The position numbers and the translations under genes were made by a program. Below, piece by piece: positions 1 to 5,652 of a stretch of DNA of 8,320 bases. The stretch covers positions 1 to 8,320 of the forward strand of contig JAURNJ010000058.1 of NCBI GenBank assembly GCA_030830245.1, in the 5' to 3' direction. A model generated the notes under the pieces. That model was not told the origin of the DNA, ran no database searches, and was given only the letters and a program-made list of their open reading frames with translations. Position 1 is the stretch's first letter. Each line of letters begins with the position of its first letter. The stretch is from Novosphingobium sp. Lineage in GTDB: Bacteria > Pseudomonadota > Alphaproteobacteria > Sphingomonadales > Sphingomonadaceae.

Positions 1-39
1 AGAAGGTAAGGCTTTACGCAAGAAAAGCGGGAGAGATTC

Positions 40-876
40 ATGAGCGATACCCTCGACCCCAGCGGCAAGACGGTGGTCGTCACTGGCGCGGCAAGCGGCA
101 TCGGACGCGAACTGGCGCGGCAGCTGGCGGCACAGGGCGCAATGCTGGTCATCACCGACATCAACGCGGATGGTCTCAAGGCGGTCGCCGACGAGTTGGA
201 AGCCAAAGGAGTTTCGGTCTGGGCTCCGGTCGTGGACATGACCGATTTTGTCGCTGTCGACGCCTTTGCAGAAAAAGTGATCAAGGTAGCAGGCGACACC
301 CTTGCTTTCGTGTTCGCCAATGCCGGCATCCACGGCATTACGCCCGCCATCGACCCGGACCTCGCGCTGTTCGACACGGTGCTCAAGGTGAACTTGATGG
401 GTCCGGTGCACATGTCGAAGGCCTTCGTGCCCCGGCTGATGGCGCGCGGCGGACCGGCGCAGCTGGTCATCACCGGATCGCAGGCCAGCTTTCTCGCAGC
501 GCCCGGGATCGCCCCCTATGTCGCAGCCAAGCACGCCGTCTGGGGCTTTGCCGATTCGCTGCGGATCGAGCTGCTCTTGGCGCAGAGCCAGGTTGGCGTT
601 TCGGTCGTCGCGCCAAGCCGGGTCGACACGTCGATCACGCGCGGCCGCACCGAGGAATACCGGGCACAGGGCGGGGACAAGGCAGTCGAAGACTATCTTG
701 CCTCGATGGTCGGGCCAGACAAGATCGCCGAGGTGATCATCCGCGAAGCAAAGAAGCGCGAGTTCTGGATCATACCATCGCACGAATCGACGCTCGAAGC
801 ATTCAAGGCGCGCGCCGATGCGATCATCGCGGCAATGCCCGCGGGCGGGATTCCGTTCGAACGCGCTGGCGCATAA
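40..876 (+). CDS. SDR-family NAD(P)-dependent oxidoreductase (278 aa)
   Basis: Classical short-chain dehydrogenase, predicted cytosolic, that would interconvert an alcohol and a ketone using a nicotinamide cofactor. The glycine-rich cofactor loop TGAASGIG lies at residues 15-22. Asp40 at the end of the second strand favours NAD(H) over NADP(H). FANAG is at 92-96, and the catalytic set reads Asn118, Ser147, Tyr160 and Lys164 (YVAAK). All catalytic residues are present and the length is a little above the usual 250 because of a longer C-terminal tail. The ATG at 40 is preceded by gggagag (29-35), a good Shine-Dalgarno match. The next gene, also an SDR, starts 27 bases after the stop, so the two are probably co-transcribed. 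Only 39 bases lie upstream, so any earlier operon member is outside the window. The substrate is not deducible; neighbouring genes suggest an alicyclic or aromatic side-chain alcohol (inference). Confidence 0.93.
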   Translation: MSDTLDPSGKTVVVTGAASGIGRELARQLAAQGAMLVITDINADGLKAVADELEAKGVSVWAPVVDMTDFVAVDAFAEKVIKVAGDTLAFVFANAGIHGITPAIDPDLALFDTVLKVNLMGPVHMSKAFVPRLMARGGPAQLVITGSQASFLAAPGIAPYVAAKHAVWGFADSLRIELLLAQSQVGVSVVAPSRVDTSITRGRTEEYRAQGGDKAVEDYLASMVGPDKIAEVIIREAKKREFWIIPSHESTLEAFKARADAIIAAMPAGGIPFERAGA

Positions 877-903
877 CCGCCAAACAGGCAGGGAGAGAAA
901 CTG

Positions 904-1659
904 ATGGAAGTAGATGTGAATGGCCTCGCCGTCGTGGTGACGGGTGCGGCATCGGGGATCGGGCGCGCGACGGCGCTGGCATTTGCCGCCAACGGAGCAA
1001 AGGTTTTCGCGGTCGATGTCAACGAGGCCGGTCTCGCCGAAACGAGGGCCATGGCTACAAACGGCAACGTGGTAACGCACAAGGCCGACCTGATCGATCC
1101 GGCCAACTGCGCCCCCACGATCGATGCGGCAGTGGCGCAGATGGGCAAGCTCGATGCCCTGTGCAACATCGCCGGCGTCCTCAGGATCGAGGCGCTGGAG
1201 GATGTCACGCCCGCAACCTGGGACTTCATCTATGGCGTGAACGTGAGGGCGCCGTTCTTCCTCAGCCAGGCGGCAATGCCTCACCTGCTCGAAAGCAATG
1301 GCGCCATCGTAAACATCTCTTCGGCAACGGCATTTCGCGGCTATGCCTATGTCACGGCCTACACCTCCAGCAAGGCGGCGGTGGCGCACATGACCAAGTC
1401 GCTTCAGGCCGAAGTGATCAAGTCGGGCGTGCGCATCAACGCCATCGCCCCCGGTTCGGTCAACACGCCGATGGGCACCGGCGGCAGCGGCGGCGCAATG
1501 GACAAGTTCGACATGGACCTGTTCGTGCGCATGATGCAGATTCGTCCCGGCTCGCCGCCGGAAAGCTACACCGACATCATCCTCTATCTCGCCTCGCCGC
1601 AGAACCAGATCATTCGCGGTGCCGTGCTCAATGTCGACGATGGCATGGACGCGACCTGA
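904..1659 (+). CDS. SDR-family NAD(P)-dependent oxidoreductase (251 aa)
   Basis: A second classical SDR of typical length, distinct in sequence from the one before it. The cofactor loop TGAASGIG is at residues 13-20 and Asp38 predicts NAD(H) preference. The NNAG motif appears as NIAG (88-91). Catalytic residues are Asn113, Ser140, Tyr153 and Lys157 (YTSSK). The segment after the PG motif (APGSVNTPMG) carries a glycine-rich GTGGSGG stretch in the flexible substrate-lid region. The C-terminus LNVDDGMDAT is a variant of the usual V-DGG ending of 3-oxoacyl-ACP-reductase-like SDRs. The ATG at 904 follows gggagaga (891-898), and the 27-base gap to the previous gene indicates one transcript. It may act on the same pathway as the upstream SDR on a different hydroxyl group (inference). 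The substrate is unknown. Confidence 0.93.
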   Translation: MEVDVNGLAVVVTGAASGIGRATALAFAANGAKVFAVDVNEAGLAETRAMATNGNVVTHKADLIDPANCAPTIDAAVAQMGKLDALCNIAGVLRIEALEDVTPATWDFIYGVNVRAPFFLSQAAMPHLLESNGAIVNISSATAFRGYAYVTAYTSSKAAVAHMTKSLQAEVIKSGVRINAIAPGSVNTPMGTGGSGGAMDKFDMDLFVRMMQIRPGSPPESYTDIILYLASPQNQIIRGAVLNVDDGMDAT

Positions 1660-1669
1660 GAGTCTTTTT

Positions 1670-1694
1670 CGAATTTCGCGATCTGCGAATTTCG
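1670..1694. repeat. Short direct repeat CGAATTTCG x2 in the intergenic gap
   Basis: CGAATTTCG occurs at 1670-1678 and again at 1686-1694, a 16-base period. The stretch between also allows a small 5-bp hairpin (TTCGC 1675-1679 with GCGAA 1685-1689). It follows the SDR stop codon and a run of five T at 1665-1669. It could be a tandem operator half-site or chance; no known regulator motif is recognised. Confidence 0.4.
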
Positions 1695-1706
1695 ATTGCA
1701 GTTCCA

Positions 1707-1770
1707 GCCCACTCCCCACCCGGCCACCCAACGAGATGGTATGCTTTGGGTGGCCGGGTGGGGAGTGGGC
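1707..1770. repeat. Perfect 25-bp inverted repeat (large hairpin)
   Basis: The left arm at 1707-1731 and the right arm at 1746-1770 are exact reverse complements over 25 bases, separated by a 14-base loop (1732-1745). After one A/A mismatch, two more pairs (1704-1705 with 1772-1773) extend the stem. The arms are strongly strand-asymmetric: C-rich on the left, G-rich on the right. As RNA this would be a very stable hairpin. There is no U-tract after it, so it is not a textbook intrinsic terminator, although it may still block or protect the SDR transcript end. It could also be a dispersed palindromic element. The perfection of the arms is seen directly; the role is unknown. Confidence 0.85.
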
Positions 1771-1781
1771 AGGTGCCGAAC

Positions 1782-1814
1782 GATCAGAAAACCGCCGAGG
1801 CCGGGTTTCTGATC
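1782..1814. other. Second intergenic hairpin
   Basis: GATCAGAAA (1782-1790) is the exact reverse complement of TTTCTGATC (1806-1814). After an A/G mismatch (1791/1805), CC (1792-1793) pairs with GG (1803-1804), leaving a short loop rich in G and C. It lies 11 bases after the large inverted repeat and upstream of the monooxygenase leader. No U-run follows, so termination is not supported. The AT-containing palindromic arms could also be a protein-binding site. Role unknown. Confidence 0.55.
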
Positions 1815-1833
1815 AAACACCAAACCCTGCTGA

Positions 1834-1910
1834 CTTTCCCTGGGCGATGGACTCGCGGGGCGGTTTCGGAATACGAACGCGCCGGTATCAATATCGTCCC
1901 AGGGAGAAGG
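1834..1910 (+). promoter_or_regulatory. Structured leader that can mask the monooxygenase ribosome-binding site
   Basis: The Shine-Dalgarno region AGGGAGAAGG (1901-1910) precedes the ATG at 1915. TCCCTGGGCGAT (1837-1848) is complementary to 1894-1905 apart from a single bulged T (1897), and the helix can be lengthened by a G-U pair and a U-A pair into 1906-1907. The intervening loop folds further: GGCG (1859-1862) with CGCC (1880-1883), then TTCG (1865-1868) with CGAA (1874-1877) around a 5-base loop. Folded this way, the ribosome-binding site would be occluded. This suggests translational control of the catabolic operon, but no ligand or regulator is identified. The pairing is seen in the sequence; the regulatory role is inferred. 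Confidence 0.5.
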
Positions 1911-1914
1911 CAGC

Positions 1915-3855
1915 ATGGCCGAAGCAGATCCGGCAATCGTGGACAGCAACTGGTCGGCCCGGCTTCACGCCGCCGTCAATGCACTCGATCCAGTGGTCGC
2001 GCTCCTTGCGCTGGTCCACCTCACGGGAGACCGGACCTTGCTCGCCAGCCACGGCCCTGCCTTCGACGGCGTGTCGCGCCGGGGCGGCTCCTCGTTTTCT
2101 GCAAAGGCGGCGCAGACGCCCAAGGAACCCGATGCAAAGGTGGTTGCCGACATCCGCGCGCGGCTGATCTCGGCGATGGAAAGCAATCCCGCCGCCGTCA
2201 TCCATGCCCCTGACCGCGCGCTGTTCCGGCAGATGGCCGAATTCTGCATCGGCGCGCCCCTTTCCGACGATGCCGCCGGGATGGGGCGCGAAGCGGCAGG
2301 TTTCGTCGTCGGCGAAGGCGGGATCGAGGCCACGAAAGTTCCGCCCGAAGATTTCGAGGTGCTGATCGTCGGCGCGGGCATGATGGGCATCGTCGCCGCC
2401 ATCCGCCTCAAGGCCGCAGGCTTTCGCATCCGCGTCATCGAGCGCAACACCGGCGTCGGCGGGACATGGTTCAACAACACCTATCCCAATGTCGCGGTCG
2501 ACACGCCCAGCGTCGAATACTCGATCTCGTTCGCGCAGAATTCGTCCTGGTCGAAATATTACCCTCGCGGTGGAGAATATCGCGAATATCTCGACGGCGT
2601 GGCGCGCAAGTACCGCATCTTCGACCAAATCGATTTCGAAACCGAGTTCACCGGCTGCGAATGGGATGCAGCGGCGAAGCAGTGGGTCGTGCAGACTAAG
2701 CAGAATGGCGAGGAAGTGACATACCGCGCCCGCGCCGTGGTCATGGCGCTCGGCTTCCTAACCCGACCGTCGTTCCCCGATGTCGAGGGGCTTGACCGCT
2801 TCAAGGGACCGGTCCTCCATGGCGGCTATTGGGACGACAGCGTCGATCTGTCCGGCAAGAACATCGTTGTGGTCGGCACCGGCGCCAGCTCCGCCCAGAT
2901 CAGTACCGGCCTTGCCGACCGTGCAGCTCATGTCACCGTGCTGCAACGCCAGCCCAACTACATGATGCCCGATCCGCGCGTGATGCAGGAGGTCGATCCC
3001 GACGAGCTGTGGGCGTTGGAAAACATCCCCTACGTCACCCAATGGGCAAGGCTGCAGTGGTTCTCCTCGATGATGACGCGAACCTCCACCCCAGCGCACA
3101 TCGATCCGGAATTCCGCGCGCGAACCGGCGGGGTTTCGCAAATGAACGAGGCCGCGCGCCAGCTTTCCATCTCCTACATGGAAAGCAAATTCGCCGACCG
3201 GCCAGATCTGATGGAAATGGTGCGGCCAGATTTTCCCTTCTTTGCGAAGCGGCCGATCCTCGATTGCGGCTACTACGACACCCTGCTGCGCGACGATGTA
3301 ACGCTGGTTCAGGGCGAGATGAAGAGCTACGAGGAATACGGGATCGTCCTTTCGGATGGCCGCCGCATCGCCTGCGACGCGCTGGTGCTCGCGACCGGCT
3401 ATACGCTCGAATATTTCGCCGAGTTCGCGATCAAGGGCCGCAACGGGATCGACCTGCAAAGCCTCTGGAACCCGGTGCCCTATGCCTACAAGGGCATGGA
3501 AGTACCCGGATTTCCGAATTTCTTCATCACGGCGGGTCCGAATTCGGGCCTTGCATCCTCACACACCGTGCTTGCCGAACAGCAGGTTCATTACGTCACC
3601 GAATGCCTCAAGCGCATGGTCGAGGACGACCTCGCAACCATGGAAGTGACCGAGAAGGCCTGCGCCGACTTCAACGCCATGCTGCAGGAACGGCTCGAAA
3701 ACACGATCTGGATGCAGAGCGGGACTGCGCATGGATATTACCGCCACCACACCGGCAAGATCGTGCTCGCCTATCCCGGCCCCAACGTCGAGTACTGGAA
3801 GATGTTGCGCCGCCCCGACATGGCCGACTATGCGGTTGAGCCTAACGAAGGCTGA
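1915..3855 (+). CDS. Baeyer-Villiger flavin monooxygenase, 4-hydroxyacetophenone monooxygenase-like (646 aa)
   Basis: NADPH- and FAD-dependent class B monooxygenase expected to insert one oxygen atom next to a ketone carbonyl, giving an ester or lactone; cytosolic. The FAD Rossmann motif GAGMMG is at residues 153-158, followed by GGTW (182-185). The Baeyer-Villiger fingerprint FxGxxxHxxxW(P/D) reads F296, G298, H302, W306, D307. The NADPH Rossmann motif GTGASS is at 321-326 and the ATG motif at 493-495. Roughly 145 residues precede the FAD domain, as in 4-hydroxyacetophenone monooxygenase (about 640 aa) and unlike the shorter cyclohexanone type. From memory of that family, Arg345, Lys445 and Arg446 correspond to its cofactor-binding and active-site residues with a constant +6 shift. 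The usual YPG after GGTW reads YPN here (190-192). The start at 1915 has a clear Shine-Dalgarno. It is the first gene of an operon with the hydratase 17 bases downstream. The substrate is unknown; a hapE-type role on acetophenones is possible but unproven. Confidence 0.93.
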   Translation: MAEADPAIVDSNWSARLHAAVNALDPVVALLALVHLTGDRTLLASHGPAFDGVSRRGGSSFSAKAAQTPKEPDAKVVADIRARLISAMESNPAAVIHAPDRALFRQMAEFCIGAPLSDDAAGMGREAAGFVVGEGGIEATKVPPEDFEVLIVGAGMMGIVAAIRLKAAGFRIRVIERNTGVGGTWFNNTYPNVAVDTPSVEYSISFAQNSSWSKYYPRGGEYREYLDGVARKYRIFDQIDFETEFTGCEWDAAAKQWVVQTKQNGEEVTYRARAVVMALGFLTRPSFPDVEGLDRFKGPVLHGGYWDDSVDLSGKNIVVVGTGASSAQISTGLADRAAHVTVLQRQPNYMMPDPRVMQEVDPDELWALENIPYVTQWARLQWFSSMMTRTSTPAHIDPEFRARTGGVSQMNEAARQLSISYMESKFADRPDLMEMVRPDFPFFAKRPILDCGYYDTLLRDDVTLVQGEMKSYEEYGIVLSDGRRIACDALVLATGYTLEYFAEFAIKGRNGIDLQSLWNPVPYAYKGMEVPGFPNFFITAGPNSGLASSHTVLAEQQVHYVTECLKRMVEDDLATMEVTEKACADFNAMLQERLENTIWMQSGTAHGYYRHHTGKIVLAYPGPNVEYWKMLRRPDMADYAVEPNEG

Positions 3856-3872
3856 TACCGGCAAGGCAGGGC

Positions 3873-4337
3873 ATGGCAGGTTTATGGTTTGAGCAGTTCG
3901 AGGTCGGCCAGACCTTCGAGCATGAGGTGCGCAAGACGATCCTCGAAGCCGAGAACATGATGTTCTCGACCATGACCTGCAATCCGGCGCAATTGCATAT
4001 CGACCATGCCTATGCCGCAACCACCGAGTTCGGCAGGCCGCTGGTCAATTCGCTGCTTACCCTTGGGCTGGTGGTGGGGCTGACGGTGCAGGACACCACG
4101 CTTGGCACCACGATCGCCAACCTCGGCATGAGCGAGACGACCTTCCCCAAGCCGGTGTTCGCCGGCGATACCATCCATGCCCGCACCACGGTGCTCGAAC
4201 TGCGCGAAAGCAAGTCGCGCCCCACGCAGGGCATCGTCACGTTCGAACATCTTGGCCTCAACCAGAACGACGAGATCGTCTGCCGCACCGTGCGCGGTGC
4301 GCTGATGATGAAACGACCCGAAGGAGCCCCTGCTTGA
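3873..4337 (+). CDS. MaoC-family hot-dog hydratase/dehydratase (154 aa)
   Basis: Single hot-dog domain protein of the MaoC/enoyl-CoA hydratase 2 superfamily, expected to add water to, or remove it from, a CoA thioester. The hydratase motif region reads NPAQLHID (37-44), with His42 at the catalytic His position. In (R)-specific enoyl-CoA hydratases the pattern is GDxNPxH with Asp five residues before His; here that position is Asn37. The segment PLVNSLLTLGLVVGL (56-70) matches the central helix typical of the mesaconyl-CoA-hydratase-like branch, and FPKPVFAGDTIHA (91-103) is the conserved strand/turn. Length is normal for a single-domain member. The ATG at 3873 follows AAGG (3863-3866). Its stop overlaps the start of the acyl-CoA dehydrogenase, indicating translational coupling. 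It probably acts on the enoyl-CoA made by that dehydrogenase (inference). Confidence 0.9.
   Translation: MAGLWFEQFEVGQTFEHEVRKTILEAENMMFSTMTCNPAQLHIDHAYAATTEFGRPLVNSLLTLGLVVGLTVQDTTLGTTIANLGMSETTFPKPVFAGDTIHARTTVLELRESKSRPTQGIVTFEHLGLNQNDEIVCRTVRGALMMKRPEGAPA
4320..4337 (+). promoter_or_regulatory. Shine-Dalgarno and TTG start overlapping the upstream stop codon
   Basis: GAAGGAG (4320-4326) sits 7 bases before the TTG at 4334-4336. The TTG shares two bases with the TGA stop of the hydratase gene (4335-4337), giving a four-base TTGA overlap. There is no in-frame ATG nearby that would preserve the N-terminal helix of the acyl-CoA dehydrogenase. The strong ribosome-binding site and the overlap decide this start, and terminating ribosomes would probably reinitiate here. 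Confidence 0.8.
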
Positions 4338-5512
4338 CCACGCCGCGCCCGCTTCCCAGCGAGGAAGACCTTCAAGCCATCCGTGAAGGCGTCCGCGCTG
4401 CCTGCGCCCCGTTCGGAGATGATTACTGGCTGGCCCGCGACGATGATGGCGAGTTTCCGCGAGAGTTTCACCGCGCCATGGCCGATGGCGGCTGGTTGGG
4501 CATCACCATGCCAGAGGAATTCGGCGGCTCCGGCCTTGGCGTCACCGAAGCCATGACGATGATGAGCGAGGTGGCGGCGAACGGCGGCGCATTTGCGGCA
4601 TCCTCCACCATTCACATCAACCTGTTCGGCCCGCACCCGCTGGTAGTCCACGGCACCCATGAGCAGAAAGCGCAGTGGATTCCGCGCCTTGTTGCAGGCC
4701 AGGACCAGGTTGCCTTCGGTTTCACCGAACCGGACGCGGGCCTCAATTCCACCCGAATCAAGACCTTCGCCGAGAAGGTGCCGGGCGGCTACCGCGTCAA
4801 TGGCCAGAAGATGTGGACGACCACCGCGCAGGTCGCCAACAAGATCCTTCTGTTCACCCGCACCACCAAGTTCGAGGACGTGGCCAAGAAGACGCAGGGC
4901 ATCACCATCTTCTACACTGACCTCGACCGCACCAAGATCGACGTTCACCGCATTCCGAAAATGGGCCGAAAGGCGGTCGATTCGAACGCGGTGTTCATCG
5001 AGGACCTGTTCGTTCCCGAGGAGCATCGCATCGGCGAAGAGGGCAAGGGCTTCGGCTACATCCTCGACAGCCTCAATCCCGAACGCATCCTGATCGGCAG
5101 CGAGGCGGTTGGCATCGGTCGCGATGCCCTGCGCCGCGCCGCGAACTATGCGCGCGAACGCGTGGTGTTCGACCGGCCCATCGGCATGAATCAGGGCATC
5201 CAGCACCCGCTTGCCGAACGCTGGATGTACCTCGAAAGCGCCTTCCTGATGTGTCAGAAAGCCGCGCACCTTTATGACAGCGGTCAGCCCTGCGGCGCGG
5301 AAGCAAACGCGGCCAAGTTCCTTGGCGCGCGCGCCGCGCACGATGCCGCATGGCAGGCGATCGCCACCCACGGCGGCATGGGCTATGCCAAGGAGTATCA
5401 CGTCGAGCGGCTCTATCGGGAAGCAGCGGCGACGCGCATCGCGCCGATCACCGAACAGCTGATCATGAGCTTCATCGCCGAAAAGGTGCTCGACCTGCCA
5501 AAGAGCTATTGA
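4334..5512 (+). CDS. Acyl-CoA dehydrogenase (392 aa)
   Basis: FAD-dependent acyl-CoA dehydrogenase introducing an alpha-beta double bond into an acyl-CoA, passing electrons to electron-transfer flavoprotein; cytosolic. The N-terminal helical domain leads to GFTEPDAG (129-136), signature 1, where the Asp of the usual GSD is replaced by Asn138. The flavin-contact MWTTTA is at 160-165. LNPER (247-251) lies in the helix that carries the catalytic Glu in isovaleryl- and long-chain acyl-CoA dehydrogenases, so Glu250 is the likely base. Signature 2 runs from GGMGYAKEY (347-355) to LYRE (360-363). Thereafter the IYEGT catalytic segment of medium-chain enzymes is replaced by IAPIT (369-373). The protein ends in LPKSY. 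Full length for the family. It starts at TTG, coupled to the hydratase gene. It is probably the last gene of the operon, as a 140-base gap follows. The chain or ring specificity is unknown. Confidence 0.93.
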   Translation: MTTPRPLPSEEDLQAIREGVRAACAPFGDDYWLARDDDGEFPREFHRAMADGGWLGITMPEEFGGSGLGVTEAMTMMSEVAANGGAFAASSTIHINLFGPHPLVVHGTHEQKAQWIPRLVAGQDQVAFGFTEPDAGLNSTRIKTFAEKVPGGYRVNGQKMWTTTAQVANKILLFTRTTKFEDVAKKTQGITIFYTDLDRTKIDVHRIPKMGRKAVDSNAVFIEDLFVPEEHRIGEEGKGFGYILDSLNPERILIGSEAVGIGRDALRRAANYARERVVFDRPIGMNQGIQHPLAERWMYLESAFLMCQKAAHLYDSGQPCGAEANAAKFLGARAAHDAAWQAIATHGGMGYAKEYHVERLYREAAATRIAPITEQLIMSFIAEKVLDLPKSY

Positions 5513-5545
5513 GGACAGCGCACGCCAATTTGCTTTTGGCTGTCC
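5513..5545. other. Hairpin directly after the acyl-CoA dehydrogenase stop
   Basis: GGACAGC (5513-5519) is the exact reverse complement of GCTGTCC (5539-5545). An alternative inner pairing joins GCCAA (5524-5528) and TTGGC (5536-5540). It begins at the base after the stop codon. There is no U-tract after the stem, so it is at best a weak or Rho-assisted 3' end, or an RNA-stability hairpin. It overlaps the candidate -35 of the next promoter. Confidence 0.45.
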
Positions 5546-5557
5546 TTGGCCTATATA
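5530..5557 (+). promoter_or_regulatory. purC: Candidate sigma-70-type promoter for purC
   Basis: TTGCTT (5530-5535) and TATATA (5552-5557) are separated by 16 bases. The overlapping CTATAT (5551-5556) resembles alphaproteobacterial -10 elements. Transcription would begin near 5563-5565, giving a leader of about 90 bases. A housekeeping gene following a catabolic operon would be expected to have its own promoter. Only 3 of 6 bases match the -35 consensus, so this is a moderate call. Confidence 0.45.
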
Positions 5558-5562
5558 CCGAA

Positions 5563-5620
5563 AAGCCCCGGCCGCGCAGTCTTCCCCCACAGATTGCCAA
5601 CGCCGGGGCTTGGTCATTTT
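5563..5620 (+). terminator. GC-rich hairpin followed by UUUU: terminator or purC leader attenuator
   Basis: AAGCCCCGGC (5563-5572) is exactly complementary to GCCGGGGCTT (5602-5611), a 10-bp stem with a 29-base C-rich loop. TTTT follows at 5617-5620 after a 5-base spacer. It could end the monooxygenase operon. If the predicted purC promoter is right, the stem would begin at or next to the purC transcript start and would lie in its leader. The large loop and short U-run make it a weak intrinsic terminator by usual criteria. Confidence 0.45.
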
Positions 5621-5646
5621 CGCGCCCGGTGCGCGTACGCGAGGAA
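5621..5646 (+). promoter_or_regulatory. purC: Small leader hairpin and purC Shine-Dalgarno
   Basis: CGCGC (5621-5625) pairs with GCGCG (5631-5635) around a 5-base loop, just before GAGGAA (5641-5646), the ribosome-binding site 6 bases ahead of the ATG at 5653. An ATG at 5648 is out of frame, closer to the Shine-Dalgarno, and not used. Confidence 0.55.
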
Positions 5647-5652
5647 AATGCG

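Noticed and set aside
1740..1745. TATGCT as a -10 box for the monooxygenase operon
   Set aside because: No -35-like element at the right distance, and it lies in the loop of the large inverted repeat.
1707..1814. Insertion sequence or transposon end
   Set aside because: No transposase, no flanking target-site duplication and no internal coding sequence; only palindromic arms are present.
1888..2628. 246-codon open frame on the - strand opposite the start of the monooxygenase
   Set aside because: Composition-driven shadow of the sense gene; no family motif and no ribosome-binding site noted.
2829..3839. 336-codon + strand frame within the monooxygenase
   Set aside because: Arg- and Ala-rich translation typical of an out-of-frame reading of a GC-rich gene; the overlapping frame carries the complete Baeyer-Villiger fingerprint.
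4010..5617. 535-codon open frame on the - strand opposite the acyl-CoA dehydrogenase gene
   Set aside because: It lies entirely opposite genes with clear family motifs; long antisense frames are common in GC-rich DNA, and its translation shows no recognisable domain.
5350..5652. N-terminal extension of the purC frame by about 100 codons
   Set aside because: The extension overlaps the acyl-CoA dehydrogenase and crosses hairpins and a candidate promoter; purC homology and the GAGGAA site place the start at 5653.
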